Source: Hyphomonas sp. TMED17 (GTDB taxonomy: Bacteria; Pseudomonadota; Alphaproteobacteria; Caulobacterales; Hyphomonadaceae). Taken from it: DNA of 64,000 bases. Within the stretch, counting starts at the first letter, position 1, and each line of letters begins with the position of its first letter. Below the pieces are notes generated by a model. That model ran no database searches. It was not told the DNA's origin and worked only from the letters and a program-made list of their open reading frames with translations. Below, in pieces: positions 36,280-44,520 of this stretch. Location of the stretch: positions 487,210-551,209 of the forward strand of contig NHBW01000006.1 in NCBI GenBank assembly GCA_002172915.1, written 5' to 3'. The translations under genes were made by a program, and so were the position numbers.

Positions 36280-37158
36280 ATGGTGCGCGGTCTTCCTGCT
36301 TCGATACTCTTGCACCTCGCAGTTGTCGGGCTCGGCTATCTTAGCTGGCCGGTAATAGCGTCAGATGACCGGTCGTCGGAAGACCTTTTTATTGTTCCGG
36401 TTGAGCTTGTTGACCTCAGCGAGACGACGAATATCGCGGCTGTGACCGAAGAGGCGCCGGCTGAAGAGCCACCAGTCGAAGCGGTTGAAGAAGAGCCGAC
36501 GGAGACAGCTATGGAAGAGCTGCTCGATGAGCTTCTTCCTGAGGATGAGCTGGCAACCTCAGGCGAGTTCCAGCAACCCGAGCAGGCGGTACCGGAAGAG
36601 ACCGCGCCTGATTTTGTGCCCGACGCCGAAACCGCAGAGCCTGAAACCGCCGAGTCAGATACAACACAGCCGCTGGCGGCTGACTCGCTCGATTCCTTTC
36701 TAAGTCAGGCCGAGAGCACATTTTCGAGTGAACGCCCGACCCGGACGCAACAGGAGCCGCTGCGCGTTCCGGAGCGTCAGCTCGAAGATAATACACAAGC
36801 CCCCATTGTGCGGCGAGGCGCGGGCGCGCGCAGTGCCAATACAGCCCGCTTGGAAGCGCTCTTATATTCACAACTTTACCGTTGCTGGGATGGCGTTGAC
36901 GATCAGCCGCAGCCTGATCAGCTTAATGTCAGCCTGTCAGTCGAGCTTGACATATCAGGCAATCTTAAAGGCAATATCCGTTGGATAAGTCCTTCGCGTT
37001 TGCCACTTGGCAGATCGCCTATGCGCGTTGCCATGGAACGGGCGCAGCGTGCCGTACAGAAATGTGCGCCCTACAATTTACCGCGTCAGGAATATTCTTC
37101 CTGGCAGACTATAAATGTTAATTTGGGACCAGCTTTCAAATCGACGACGAATGACTGA
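36280..37158 (+). CDS. tolA: Tol-Pal system protein TolA (acidic-linker form)
   Basis: Links TolQR to the outer membrane. One N-terminal helix (ILLHLAVVGLGYLSWPVIAS) with the TolA-type His, then about 140 residues rich in Glu, Ala and Pro (EEAPAEEPPVEAVEEEP) instead of the long Ala/Lys helix of E. coli TolA, and a C-terminal domain with LYRCWDG, LSVELDISGNLKGNIRW and VQKCAPY, like the TolA/TonB-C fold. 292 aa. The linker composition is common in some alphaproteobacteria. Directly behind tolR. Confidence 0.9.
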   Translation: MVRGLPASILLHLAVVGLGYLSWPVIASDDRSSEDLFIVPVELVDLSETTNIAAVTEEAPAEEPPVEAVEEEPTETAMEELLDELLPEDELATSGEFQQPEQAVPEETAPDFVPDAETAEPETAESDTTQPLAADSLDSFLSQAESTFSSERPTRTQQEPLRVPERQLEDNTQAPIVRRGAGARSANTARLEALLYSQLYRCWDGVDDQPQPDQLNVSLSVELDISGNLKGNIRWISPSRLPLGRSPMRVAMERAQRAVQKCAPYNLPRQEYSSWQTINVNLGPAFKSTTND

Positions 37159-37195
37159 AACAGTCGCGAATACAAGCGATGAGGAGACAATCAGG

Positions 37196-38569
37196 ATGAT
37201 CACAAGATTACTAGCAGCTTTAGCAACGGGTCTACTTGCACTGACGCCGCTGTCTCATGCCGACTTAGAGGTCAACATTTCAAATGGCGTCCTCAAGCCG
37301 ACCCCGATTGCAATCCCTGACTTCGAAGCTGTGGGCGTCGATGATGACATTGCCCAGACGATTAGCGCGATTGTTCGCGCCGATTTGGAGTCGACCGGTC
37401 TATTTCTAGTGACGCCAAAGAGCGCTTTTATTCAGACTGATTTAAATATCGAAGTGGCGCCGCGCTTCGCAGACTGGAAGATTATCAAATCAGACGCGCT
37501 GGTTGTCGGGTCTGTCGAGCAGGTCGAGCGCGACGGTGTCGTTTTGCTGCGCGGGTCGCTGCGGATGTGGGACATTTACGGCGAAGAGCTGATGCGGTTC
37601 GAAGATGAGGCCGGCCGCTTGGTATCGGGCCGGCGGTTTTTGACCCGCCCTGAAGACCTTCGGCGTATTGCACACAAAATCTCCGATGCCATCTATTCCC
37701 GCCTGACAGGGGAAGGTGGCTATTTCGATACGCGGATCGTCTACATCGCTGAAACCGGGAGCAAGCTGAATCGCGTAAAACGGCTTGCGATTATGGATGC
37801 CGACGGTGCAAACGTGCAGTATTTGACCAGTGGACGTTTTACTGTCCTCACGCCAAGATTTTCACCGGAAGCTCAACAGATTACCTATATGTCCTATGAG
37901 GGCGGGGTTCCGCGTGTCTATCTTTATGATCTCCAGCGCGGCCGCCAGGAAGTGCTCGGGAACTTCGCAAATATGACGTTCGCACCAAGATTTTCCCGCG
38001 ATGGTCGTTCGGTTTTGCTGACGCAGGCAATTGACGGAAACTCCGACATATATGTCATGGATCTGCAGACCCGCGCGTCCCAACAACTGACATTCCATCC
38101 TTCCATCGACACTTCACCGTCGATGTCGCCGGACGGGAAGCAGATCGTGTTTAACTCCGACCGTGGCGGAAGTCCGCAACTCTACATTATGAATACTGAC
38201 AGATCATTACGCACATGTCCGTCCGGCGGCAGCGCCATTGCTTGCCGGATTTCTTTTGGTGCCGGCCGTTATTCAACACCTGTCTGGAGCCCACGTGGAG
38301 ACCTGATCGCTTTCACAAAACAAAGTCAGGGACGCTTTTTCATTGGCGTGATCGGGTCAGATGGTAGTGGCGAACGCGTTTTGACGGAGTCGTATCTGGA
38401 TGAAGGTCCTGATTGGTCACCAAACGGGCGTGTCATTACGTTTTTTCGTGAAATCTCACCCGGCGCGGCGCCGTCTTTGTGGTCAGTTGACCTAACAGGA
38501 CGCAATTTGCGGCGTATTGCGACCCAAACTGATGCATCGGACCCAGCTTGGTCGCCTCTGCTGCAATAA
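37196..38569 (+). CDS. tolB: Tol-Pal system beta-propeller TolB
   Basis: Periplasmic protein that binds Pal and TolA. Signal peptide MITRLLAALATGLLALTPLSHA, an N-terminal domain (IPDFEAVGVDDDIAQTISAIVRADLESTGLF) and a six-bladed propeller with repeated SPDGKQIVFNSDRGGSPQLY-like blades. 457 aa from ATG 37196, which has GAGGAG at nine bases upstream; earlier in-frame starts overlap tolA and lack a signal peptide. Ends 124 bases before pal. Confidence 0.97.
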   Translation: MITRLLAALATGLLALTPLSHADLEVNISNGVLKPTPIAIPDFEAVGVDDDIAQTISAIVRADLESTGLFLVTPKSAFIQTDLNIEVAPRFADWKIIKSDALVVGSVEQVERDGVVLLRGSLRMWDIYGEELMRFEDEAGRLVSGRRFLTRPEDLRRIAHKISDAIYSRLTGEGGYFDTRIVYIAETGSKLNRVKRLAIMDADGANVQYLTSGRFTVLTPRFSPEAQQITYMSYEGGVPRVYLYDLQRGRQEVLGNFANMTFAPRFSRDGRSVLLTQAIDGNSDIYVMDLQTRASQQLTFHPSIDTSPSMSPDGKQIVFNSDRGGSPQLYIMNTDRSLRTCPSGGSAIACRISFGAGRYSTPVWSPRGDLIAFTKQSQGRFFIGVIGSDGSGERVLTESYLDEGPDWSPNGRVITFFREISPGAAPSLWSVDLTGRNLRRIATQTDASDPAWSPLLQ

Positions 38570-38635
38570 AGCCTACCAAATATAAAAATATATTTTATGA
38601 TTGAAGGGCTTCGGTCGAGACAGTCCGGAAAAACA

Positions 38636-38670
38636 TTGACAATTAAGCGGTGTGTGGCGCATCGTTTATT
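38636..38670 (+). promoter_or_regulatory. Possible promoter of pal
   Basis: A perfect TTGACA at 38636-38641 in the tolB-pal gap, followed by an AT-rich stretch but no clean -10 at 17 bases. An AT palindrome (38582-38598) lies just before it. Pal is often expressed more than tolB, so an internal promoter is reasonable. Confidence 0.3.
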
Positions 38671-38693
38671 ATTATTATTTAAGGAGCCCGAGA

Positions 38694-39248
38694 ATGCGTT
38701 GCACATTAAAGACCTCCGCGTCCCTAGCCCTCGTATTGGGTGTTGTGGCATGTGCTACAACCCCACCACCAGAGCCAGTTGTGGTTGAGGAGCCGGTTGT
38801 AGTTGAAGAGCCGGTTGTAGTTGAAGAGCCAGTCGTCATTGAAGAGCCAGTCGTGGTTGTTCCGACCGGACCGGTTCCAGGATCGGTTGATGATTTCCTC
38901 GCAAACGTTGGTGACCGGGTCTATTTTGATCTCGACCAGCATGTTCTGTCAGAAGAAGCTCGTAGTGTTTTGAGAGATCAGGCTGCGTGGCTGACGTCTT
39001 ATGAGGGTGTCAAAATTCTGGTCGCAGGCAATTGTGACGAACGCGGGACGCGTGAATATAACCTCGCGCTTGGCGAGCGTCGTTCAAGTGTAATCAAAGA
39101 TTACCTCGTTGCGCTTGGTGTCCAGCCTTCGCGGATTGAGACCGTTTCTTACGGTAAAGAGCGTCCAATCGCTGGTGAGTCTAATGAGGCAGCCTGGGCG
39201 TTGAACCGGAATGGTTTCACGCAGATTGTTTCTGGCGCTGCATCATAA
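38694..39248 (+). CDS. pal: Peptidoglycan-associated lipoprotein Pal
   Basis: Outer-membrane lipoprotein that binds peptidoglycan and TolB. The signal peptide ends in the lipobox VVAC at Cys20, then a proline/glutamate/valine repeat linker, then the OmpA-like domain: VYFDLDQHVLSEEARSVL, GNCDERGTREYNLALGERR and RIETVSYGKERP. 184 aa. AAGGAG precedes ATG 38694; a frame open to 38652 has no matching signal peptide. See repeat feature inside. Confidence 0.97.
   Translation: MRCTLKTSASLALVLGVVACATTPPPEPVVVEEPVVVEEPVVVEEPVVIEEPVVVVPTGPVPGSVDDFLANVGDRVYFDLDQHVLSEEARSVLRDQAAWLTSYEGVKILVAGNCDERGTREYNLALGERRSSVIKDYLVALGVQPSRIETVSYGKERPIAGESNEAAWALNRNGFTQIVSGAAS
38778..38849 (+). repeat. Four 18-nt tandem repeats inside pal
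   Basis: Four contiguous 18-base units encoding VVVEEP three times and VVIEEP once, in the linker between the lipid anchor and the OmpA-like domain. Near-identity makes copy-number change by slippage likely. Confidence 0.9.
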
Positions 39249-39341
39249 GACGGCAGGTTTAATAATGATATCGGCCGGGCGCCTTATTTTGGCCCCGGCC
39301 GTTTTATATCCAGACTTTGGCCTTATCCGTCGGAGTAAAAT

Positions 39342-40301
39342 ATGAAGCTGATCCATAGCCCCGTCATTCTGTCGACAATCGCTTTGTTTGCGGCACTGGT
39401 TCCGGTTTCGGTTGCATTTGCGCAAGAGCAGGTCGCCGCACCACAAAATCAAGCAGCACAGGACGTGTCCGCCCAGCTCGACGAGTTGCGGCGCTCGAAT
39501 GCCGAGCTTGGCGCACAAATGTTACAGCTCAGTGCTAATAGTGCCGAGCTGGACGGGCGGATCGAGACGCTTCAGTTCCTGCTGGCACAGTCCCGCGAGC
39601 AGGTTAATCAAATGCAGGTTGACGATGCTGAAATTGGCCGGCTGATCCGGCGGCTGAATAGCACCGTGTCGAGTCAGGGTCAGCGAATTGAAGAGCTTGA
39701 GCAAAATTTGGCCGCTCTGACGCTTCGCATTGATGAAGAGCAGGTTTTCCAGACGGACGTCGTTGGGGCGCCAGAGCCAGCGGCCACTACCACTTTGGTT
39801 GCGCCGGCCGATGTTGCTGATGCTGGCGCTGCATCGGCAATTGAAACGGGGCAGACGATTGCTGCGCAAGCGGCCGTCCCTGCCGCGCCAGTGGGGCCTG
39901 TTGCGCTTCCGACCGAAGCAACGGCACTGTTCGCCGAGGCGAAATCCAGATTACTGCGATTTGACTATGCTGGCGCCGAGGCGGCTTTCGAGGCCTTCAT
40001 CGAACGTTTTCCCGATGACCCTCAGGCTGGAGAAGCTCAGTACTGGCTCGGTGAGGCGCTTTATCAACAGGAAGCTTATGGTTTGGCTGGGCAGGCCTAT
40101 GCCGGGATGATTCGTGCCTATCCCGATAATCCGCGTGCGCCGGAGGCTTTAGCAAAACTGGCCCGGGCAATGCGCTTGAGCGGCGATACGGAGCGCGCCT
40201 GCGGTGCGCTCGATATATTGCCCCAACGATATCCTGATGCTTCAGGGGTCACCAACAGGCTGGCATCAGGCGAACGAGTTAAATCAGGGTGTGACGGATA
40301 A
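39342..40301 (+). CDS. cpoB: Cell division coordinator CpoB (YbgF)
   Basis: Periplasmic partner of TolA and PBP1B that couples peptidoglycan synthesis to constriction. Signal peptide to about residue 27 (VSVAFA), a trimeric coiled-coil region (residues about 36-125, LDELRRSNAELGAQMLQL, INTVSSQGQRIEELEQNLAAL-like), an Ala/Pro-rich linker, then three TPR-like repeats from about residue 200 (LFAEAKSRLLRFDYAGAEAAF, AQYWLGEALYQQEAY, PEALAKLARAM). 319 aa. Overlaps tilS start. Confidence 0.95.
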   Translation: MKLIHSPVILSTIALFAALVPVSVAFAQEQVAAPQNQAAQDVSAQLDELRRSNAELGAQMLQLSANSAELDGRIETLQFLLAQSREQVNQMQVDDAEIGRLIRRLNSTVSSQGQRIEELEQNLAALTLRIDEEQVFQTDVVGAPEPAATTTLVAPADVADAGAASAIETGQTIAAQAAVPAAPVGPVALPTEATALFAEAKSRLLRFDYAGAEAAFEAFIERFPDDPQAGEAQYWLGEALYQQEAYGLAGQAYAGMIRAYPDNPRAPEALAKLARAMRLSGDTERACGALDILPQRYPDASGVTNRLASGERVKSGCDG

Positions 40302-41511
40302 ATCAGATAGCGGGCCCATTGGTGGTATTCTAGCGGATCTGATCCGAAGCGGCGGGCTTGATTCAGGCCAGCCGGTTGCGGTGGCCGTATCGGGTGGCGG
40401 AGATTCTGTCGCCATGTTGAAATGGATCACGGCTTGGGCTGCTGCCCGGCGTCTGCGTCTGCATGTTATAACAATAGATCACGGTTTGCGCCCGGAAGCG
40501 GCTGAAGAGGCCGCTTTTGTATCGCGGCTGGCGTCGATGTATGGCGCGACATTTGACCTGTTGAAGTGGCGCAATCCGTCTCGTGGCCAGGCCGCCGCGC
40601 GAAAGGCCCGACAGCGCTTACTGGCAACAGCTGCGCACGATGCCGGCGCCCGGACGCTGTTGTTCGGTCACACATTGGATGATGTGCTAGAAACCATGAT
40701 CATGCGCCGCCGCCGCGGGGTTCGGTTAAGGCGACTGGCTGGACCGAGCTTCGTTTCTGCATCGCCAGTTTGGCCTGAAGGCCGCGATCTGATGCTGGTT
40801 CGTCCCTTTCTTTTTCAGCGCCGGACTACTTTGCGCCGGTGGCTGGCGGCGCAGCAATGCGATTGGTTCGACGAACCGTCAAATACCGACTTGCGTTATG
40901 AACGGGTCCGGGTACGAAACTTTTTACGCCGGCACAGCGGGTGGGACACCGCTCTTGCGGGCATGGCAATCGGCGCCCTTCAGCACCGGCAATCTATCGA
41001 GGCCGAAATGGCGCAGCGTCTGCGTGAACCCGGCCGCTACAGGGTTGCGCCGGACGGCCTGATTCTGCTTCGGGATACAGATCTGGATAGCGAGATGACG
41101 GTCGACATCCTGTCACTTCTTGTGCGGGCTGCCAGCGGGTCAGACCGGATGCCGCGGCGACATAAACTGGTCGCTGCCCTGTCCAGACTTGGTGCGGCCG
41201 GGAAGCGTCAGACTGTGGCAGGCGCCTGGCTGCAACGTGACCATTTTGGATATCGTATCGGACGTGATCCCCGGTCTATCCCGCGCGCTATGCAGGCCGG
41301 CCTCTGGGATGGCCGGTTTGAACCATCGCCAGAGGATGAGTTGCCTGCGACAGCGGATATACTGGTCCGTCAGACGCGCCCGCCTGGGCGATCGTGGCGG
41401 ACTCTTATTGATGGGCGCATTCGCCATGAAACCGGCATGCTAATAGCCGGTCGGCTAAGCGATGCACAATTAACAGCAGCCCAGACCCCGATTGATACGC
41501 TTCGGCTTTAA
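40291..41511 (+). CDS. tilS: tRNA(Ile)-lysidine synthase
   Basis: Modifies C34 of tRNA-Ile(CAU) to lysidine so it reads AUA. The PP-loop SGGGDS motif is at about residue 36 from the chosen start, with HVITIDHGLRPEAAEE and FGHTLDDVLETMIMRRRRGVRLRRLAG following, and the DEPSNTD substrate region. GTG 40291, overlapping the cpoB stop, is the favoured start (406 aa); the frame is open 29 codons earlier inside cpoB. FtsH, its usual next gene, is not here; ccr comes next on the other strand. Confidence 0.93.
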   Translation: MTDKSDSGPIGGILADLIRSGGLDSGQPVAVAVSGGGDSVAMLKWITAWAAARRLRLHVITIDHGLRPEAAEEAAFVSRLASMYGATFDLLKWRNPSRGQAAARKARQRLLATAAHDAGARTLLFGHTLDDVLETMIMRRRRGVRLRRLAGPSFVSASPVWPEGRDLMLVRPFLFQRRTTLRRWLAAQQCDWFDEPSNTDLRYERVRVRNFLRRHSGWDTALAGMAIGALQHRQSIEAEMAQRLREPGRYRVAPDGLILLRDTDLDSEMTVDILSLLVRAASGSDRMPRRHKLVAALSRLGAAGKRQTVAGAWLQRDHFGYRIGRDPRSIPRAMQAGLWDGRFEPSPEDELPATADILVRQTRPPGRSWRTLIDGRIRHETGMLIAGRLSDAQLTAAQTPIDTLRL

Positions 41512-42779
41512 TTTGGAGTGTTTGCCAGCACATCTTCGACAGTTCTTAGGCCCGGCCGCGGACTTGAAACAAGGACAGCCATATTTCCCGGCGCATGCTG
41601 ATTATTCAACATTTTTTCATGCGCAGTTGGAATGTCCTCCCAGCCGAAGACTTCCGACATGCACGGATCTATCCGGCGATCAATAACCAGTTGATTGGCC
41701 GCTGAGGCCTGTTTGAGATTAGCGAAATGGGATCCTTGAACTCGTTTCTGACGCATCCATAGAAACCGCGCATCCATGGTCAGATTAAAGCCGGTTGTGC
41801 CGGCGCAAATGACAACCATGCCACCGCGCTTAACCACGAAGACCGAGACCGGAAACGTGCTTTCTCCAGGGTGTTCGAAGACAATATCGACATCGTTCCG
41901 GTCGGTTATATCCCAGATCGCTTTCCCGAATTTCCGGCTCTCGCGCATATAGTCGGCAAATTCAGGTCCGTTTACAGTCGGCAACTGTCCCCAGCACTTA
42001 AAGTCATTGCGGTTGAGAACGCCCTTTGCTCCGATTGACCGGACGAAGTCGAATTTATCCTCATCCGAAACGACACCGATCGCATGCGCGCCAGTCACGG
42101 CACATAATTGGACGCCAAAGCTGCCAAGTCCGCCAGATGCGCCCCAGACCAGCACGTTATTTCCGGGTTTTATGACATGTGGCCGGTGTCCGAACAGCAT
42201 TCTATAGGCCGTCGCCAGGGTCAGCGTGTAGCAGGCGCTTTCCTCCCATGTCAGATGTTTCGGGCGCGGCATACACTGGCGAGCCTGAACCCGGCAGAAT
42301 TGTGAGAAACTTCCATCTGGCGTTTCATAACCCCAGATTCTCTGACTCGACGAAAACATCGGGTCACCACCATTGCATTCTTCGTCATCGCCATCATCCT
42401 GGTTGCAATGGATAACAACTTCGTCGCCCGGCTTGACGCGTGTTACTTTGCGCCCGACTGCCCAGACAATGCCGGCAGCATCCGAGCCGGCAACGTGAAA
42501 ATCCGCCTTATGGATATCGAACGGAGATACCGGTTTGCCGCGTCCGGCCCAGATGCCATTATAATTTACGCCCGCGGCCATAACGAGAACCAATACTTCG
42601 TCGCTATCAATCTCTGGTACTGGAACCTGTTCGACCTGCATTGCCGTGGCTGGCCGGCCATGCCGTTCGCGGCGAATGGCCCAGGCATGCATTTGTTTCG
42701 GGACGTGAAATTCAGGTGGTAGTTCCCCAATAGGGTAAATATCTTTTTTGGTCCGCTCACTGGCTTGTGTTTCTGACAT
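41508..42779 (-). CDS. ccr: Crotonyl-CoA carboxylase/reductase
   Basis: Reductive carboxylation of crotonyl-CoA with NADPH and CO2 to ethylmalonyl-CoA, the signature reaction of the ethylmalonyl-CoA pathway. MDR-family fold: GVNYNGIWAGRG with the CO2-pocket Asn, the nucleotide loop VWGASGGLGSFGVQL, and FEHPGESTF with the pocket His. Length about 423 aa from ATG 42779, which is preceded by GAGGAG; the frame is open upstream to 42944 without homology. Paired with the mutase gene nearby. The first pathway enzymes (phaA, phaB) are not in the window. Confidence 0.96.
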   Translation of the reverse strand: MSETQASERTKKDIYPIGELPPEFHVPKQMHAWAIRRERHGRPATAMQVEQVPVPEIDSDEVLVLVMAAGVNYNGIWAGRGKPVSPFDIHKADFHVAGSDAAGIVWAVGRKVTRVKPGDEVVIHCNQDDGDDEECNGGDPMFSSSQRIWGYETPDGSFSQFCRVQARQCMPRPKHLTWEESACYTLTLATAYRMLFGHRPHVIKPGNNVLVWGASGGLGSFGVQLCAVTGAHAIGVVSDEDKFDFVRSIGAKGVLNRNDFKCWGQLPTVNGPEFADYMRESRKFGKAIWDITDRNDVDIVFEHPGESTFPVSVFVVKRGGMVVICAGTTGFNLTMDARFLWMRQKRVQGSHFANLKQASAANQLVIDRRIDPCMSEVFGWEDIPTAHEKMLNNQHAPGNMAVLVSSPRPGLRTVEDVLANTPN

Positions 42780-42927
42780 TTCGCGCTCCTCGATAAGAAT
42801 ATCCGTGCTCGAGATCATCTTCACAGGGCTTTTGGCTGTCGGCAAGCTTTCAGGGTGGAAGCACCTTGAATAAGTGGTAAAGACAGGGCGTGAAACGAGC
42901 GCGCAAATAGTGACAGATAGGGATGAT

Positions 42928-43836
42928 ATGACAGATGCACGCATCGTATATCTGAACGGCGAATATCTGCCGTCAGATAAGGCTGCATTATCGCCGATGG
43001 ACAGAGGTTTTCTGTTTGGCCAGTCGGCTTATGAGGTGACGGCCGTTTATGCCCGGAAAATGATCGATTTTGATCGCCACATGGTGCGGCTAGCCCGGAC
43101 TTTAGAGGCGCTCGATATTCCCAACCCAATGACGTATCATGAATGGGAAACTGCTCATCAGGCGCTGATCGCACGCAATCATCTCGATGAGGGGCTGGTT
43201 TATGTTCAAGTTAGCGGTGGCGCTTATGGCGTGCGCGATTTTGCCGGACCAGAGCAATTTACGCCGACAGTTTTTATGTTTGCAGCAGAAACTCGGCTTA
43301 TTGGCGACAATGCTCGGTTGGGCGTCGCGGCGATTACCGTCGAAGATACGAGATGGCAGCGGCGGGACCTGAAAACCACTCAATTGGTGTCGCAGACAAT
43401 GGCCTATCGCGCCGCCCGGCAGGCCGGAGCGAAAACGGCAATCATGATCGAAAATGGTGTGGTCACCGAGGCAGCATCTGCAAATGTCTGGATCGTCGAT
43501 ACTGACGGTCGCTTGCAGACGCGGCGCCTGTCTCAGGCGATTTTGCCCGGTATTACCCGGGCTGCTCTGATCGACGCCATTAACGATAAAAGAACGCCAC
43601 TTTCCGACAGTCCCGACCCGATCGAATGTGTGGAGCAGACATTCGATGTGGCGGCTTTGTTGTCAGCCCGCGAAGTGTTTACCAGCTCGGCGGGTGCGAT
43701 GATTGTCCCGATCGTTTCCGTTGACGGTGTTACAATTGGCGACGGCTTGCCTGGCCCGGTGACGCGGCGGCTGCAAGCTTTCTACTATGATTATGTCGGG
43801 GCCGACCCTGACAGTCTGGACTGGTTATCGCTCTGA
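42928..43836 (+). CDS. D-amino-acid transaminase-like class IV aminotransferase
   Basis: PLP enzyme of fold type IV, 302 aa. The N-terminal YLNGEYLPSDKAALSPMDRGFLFG and the PLP lysine Lys149 in RRDLKTTQLVSQ are typical, followed by EAASANVWIV and the phosphate-binding GITR. The LKTxNxL-type pattern and size fit D-amino-acid (D-alanine) transaminase more than BCAT or ADC lyase; this is inference. Divergent from ccr, 3' end overlapping the next minus-strand gene by 12 bases. Confidence 0.85.
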   Translation: MTDARIVYLNGEYLPSDKAALSPMDRGFLFGQSAYEVTAVYARKMIDFDRHMVRLARTLEALDIPNPMTYHEWETAHQALIARNHLDEGLVYVQVSGGAYGVRDFAGPEQFTPTVFMFAAETRLIGDNARLGVAAITVEDTRWQRRDLKTTQLVSQTMAYRAARQAGAKTAIMIENGVVTEAASANVWIVDTDGRLQTRRLSQAILPGITRAALIDAINDKRTPLSDSPDPIECVEQTFDVAALLSAREVFTSSAGAMIVPIVSVDGVTIGDGLPGPVTRRLQAFYYDYVGADPDSLDWLSL

Positions 43837-44358
43837 GGGCGGGTCGATGATTTCGCCGTCGACGGTAAACGGCGCTTGGGTTTCTGTGTTGGCGCGTGAG
43901 GATGACTGGAATCGTCCCGGCCGGGCGGGCTTCGAGACCTGTAATCGGTTGGTTATGGCGATAAGACTTGCGAGTATTACCGGCGCGAGAACCAGGTAGA
44001 AATCCTCTCCTGCAAGCCTTTGTGACAGACCGACCGACCCGAAGACCGCGCTGATGAACACTGTGAGCATGAAAATGAAACCGTAACCTAAAAGCCCGAA
44101 AAAGAAGCCAAGCTGGGCAATTTTTTTTCGGGCGGTCTGTCCCGTCGGGGATTGTAATGCAGCGCCTAGCGGGCTGTCGGGTCGGTGGCTGATTCTGGCA
44201 GCGAGCCAGTGGGTGAGGGTGGATGCCAAGGCGAGAATGGGAATGATTGCGATATTTGTCCCGGCTATGGCGGCCGCAATAACGGCTATCACGAACCCGA
44301 TACTGGACAAAGCCCGCAAGGCGCCAAAATCGATTGCCATGTTTTGATTGAGCATCAT
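43825..44358 (-). CDS. Predicted membrane protein, unknown family
   Basis: I do not recognise this 177-aa protein. It shows about four hydrophobic helices: residues 16-34 and 36-55 (with the spacer AGTNIAIIPILALASTLTHWL), 88-112 (FFFGLLGYGFIFMLTVFISAVFG), and 120-140 (YLVLAPVILASLIAI). A polar tail follows. Start was placed at 44358 because the open frame beyond it (to 44739) runs over ecm and looks non-coding (Arg/Cys rich). It sits between dat and ecm, both on the other strand. Confidence 0.65.
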   Translation of the reverse strand: MMLNQNMAIDFGALRALSSIGFVIAVIAAAIAGTNIAIIPILALASTLTHWLAARISHRPDSPLGAALQSPTGQTARKKIAQLGFFFGLLGYGFIFMLTVFISAVFGSVGLSQRLAGEDFYLVLAPVILASLIAITNRLQVSKPARPGRFQSSSRANTETQAPFTVDGEIIDPPSER

Positions 44359-44520
44359 ATTCGGTTTCACAGGTGGCTCCCATCCCCCGCCTGACACGAC
44401 ATTGGCGGTTGAACTCTGTTTCCATGGGTATACAAAACGCCAGCAGGAGGCAATGTGTTGCTTTAGATAGCGACCCCGGCAGCCTGCAGGGAGAGAGCGG
44501 CGCGACAGCAAAGGTGTTTC

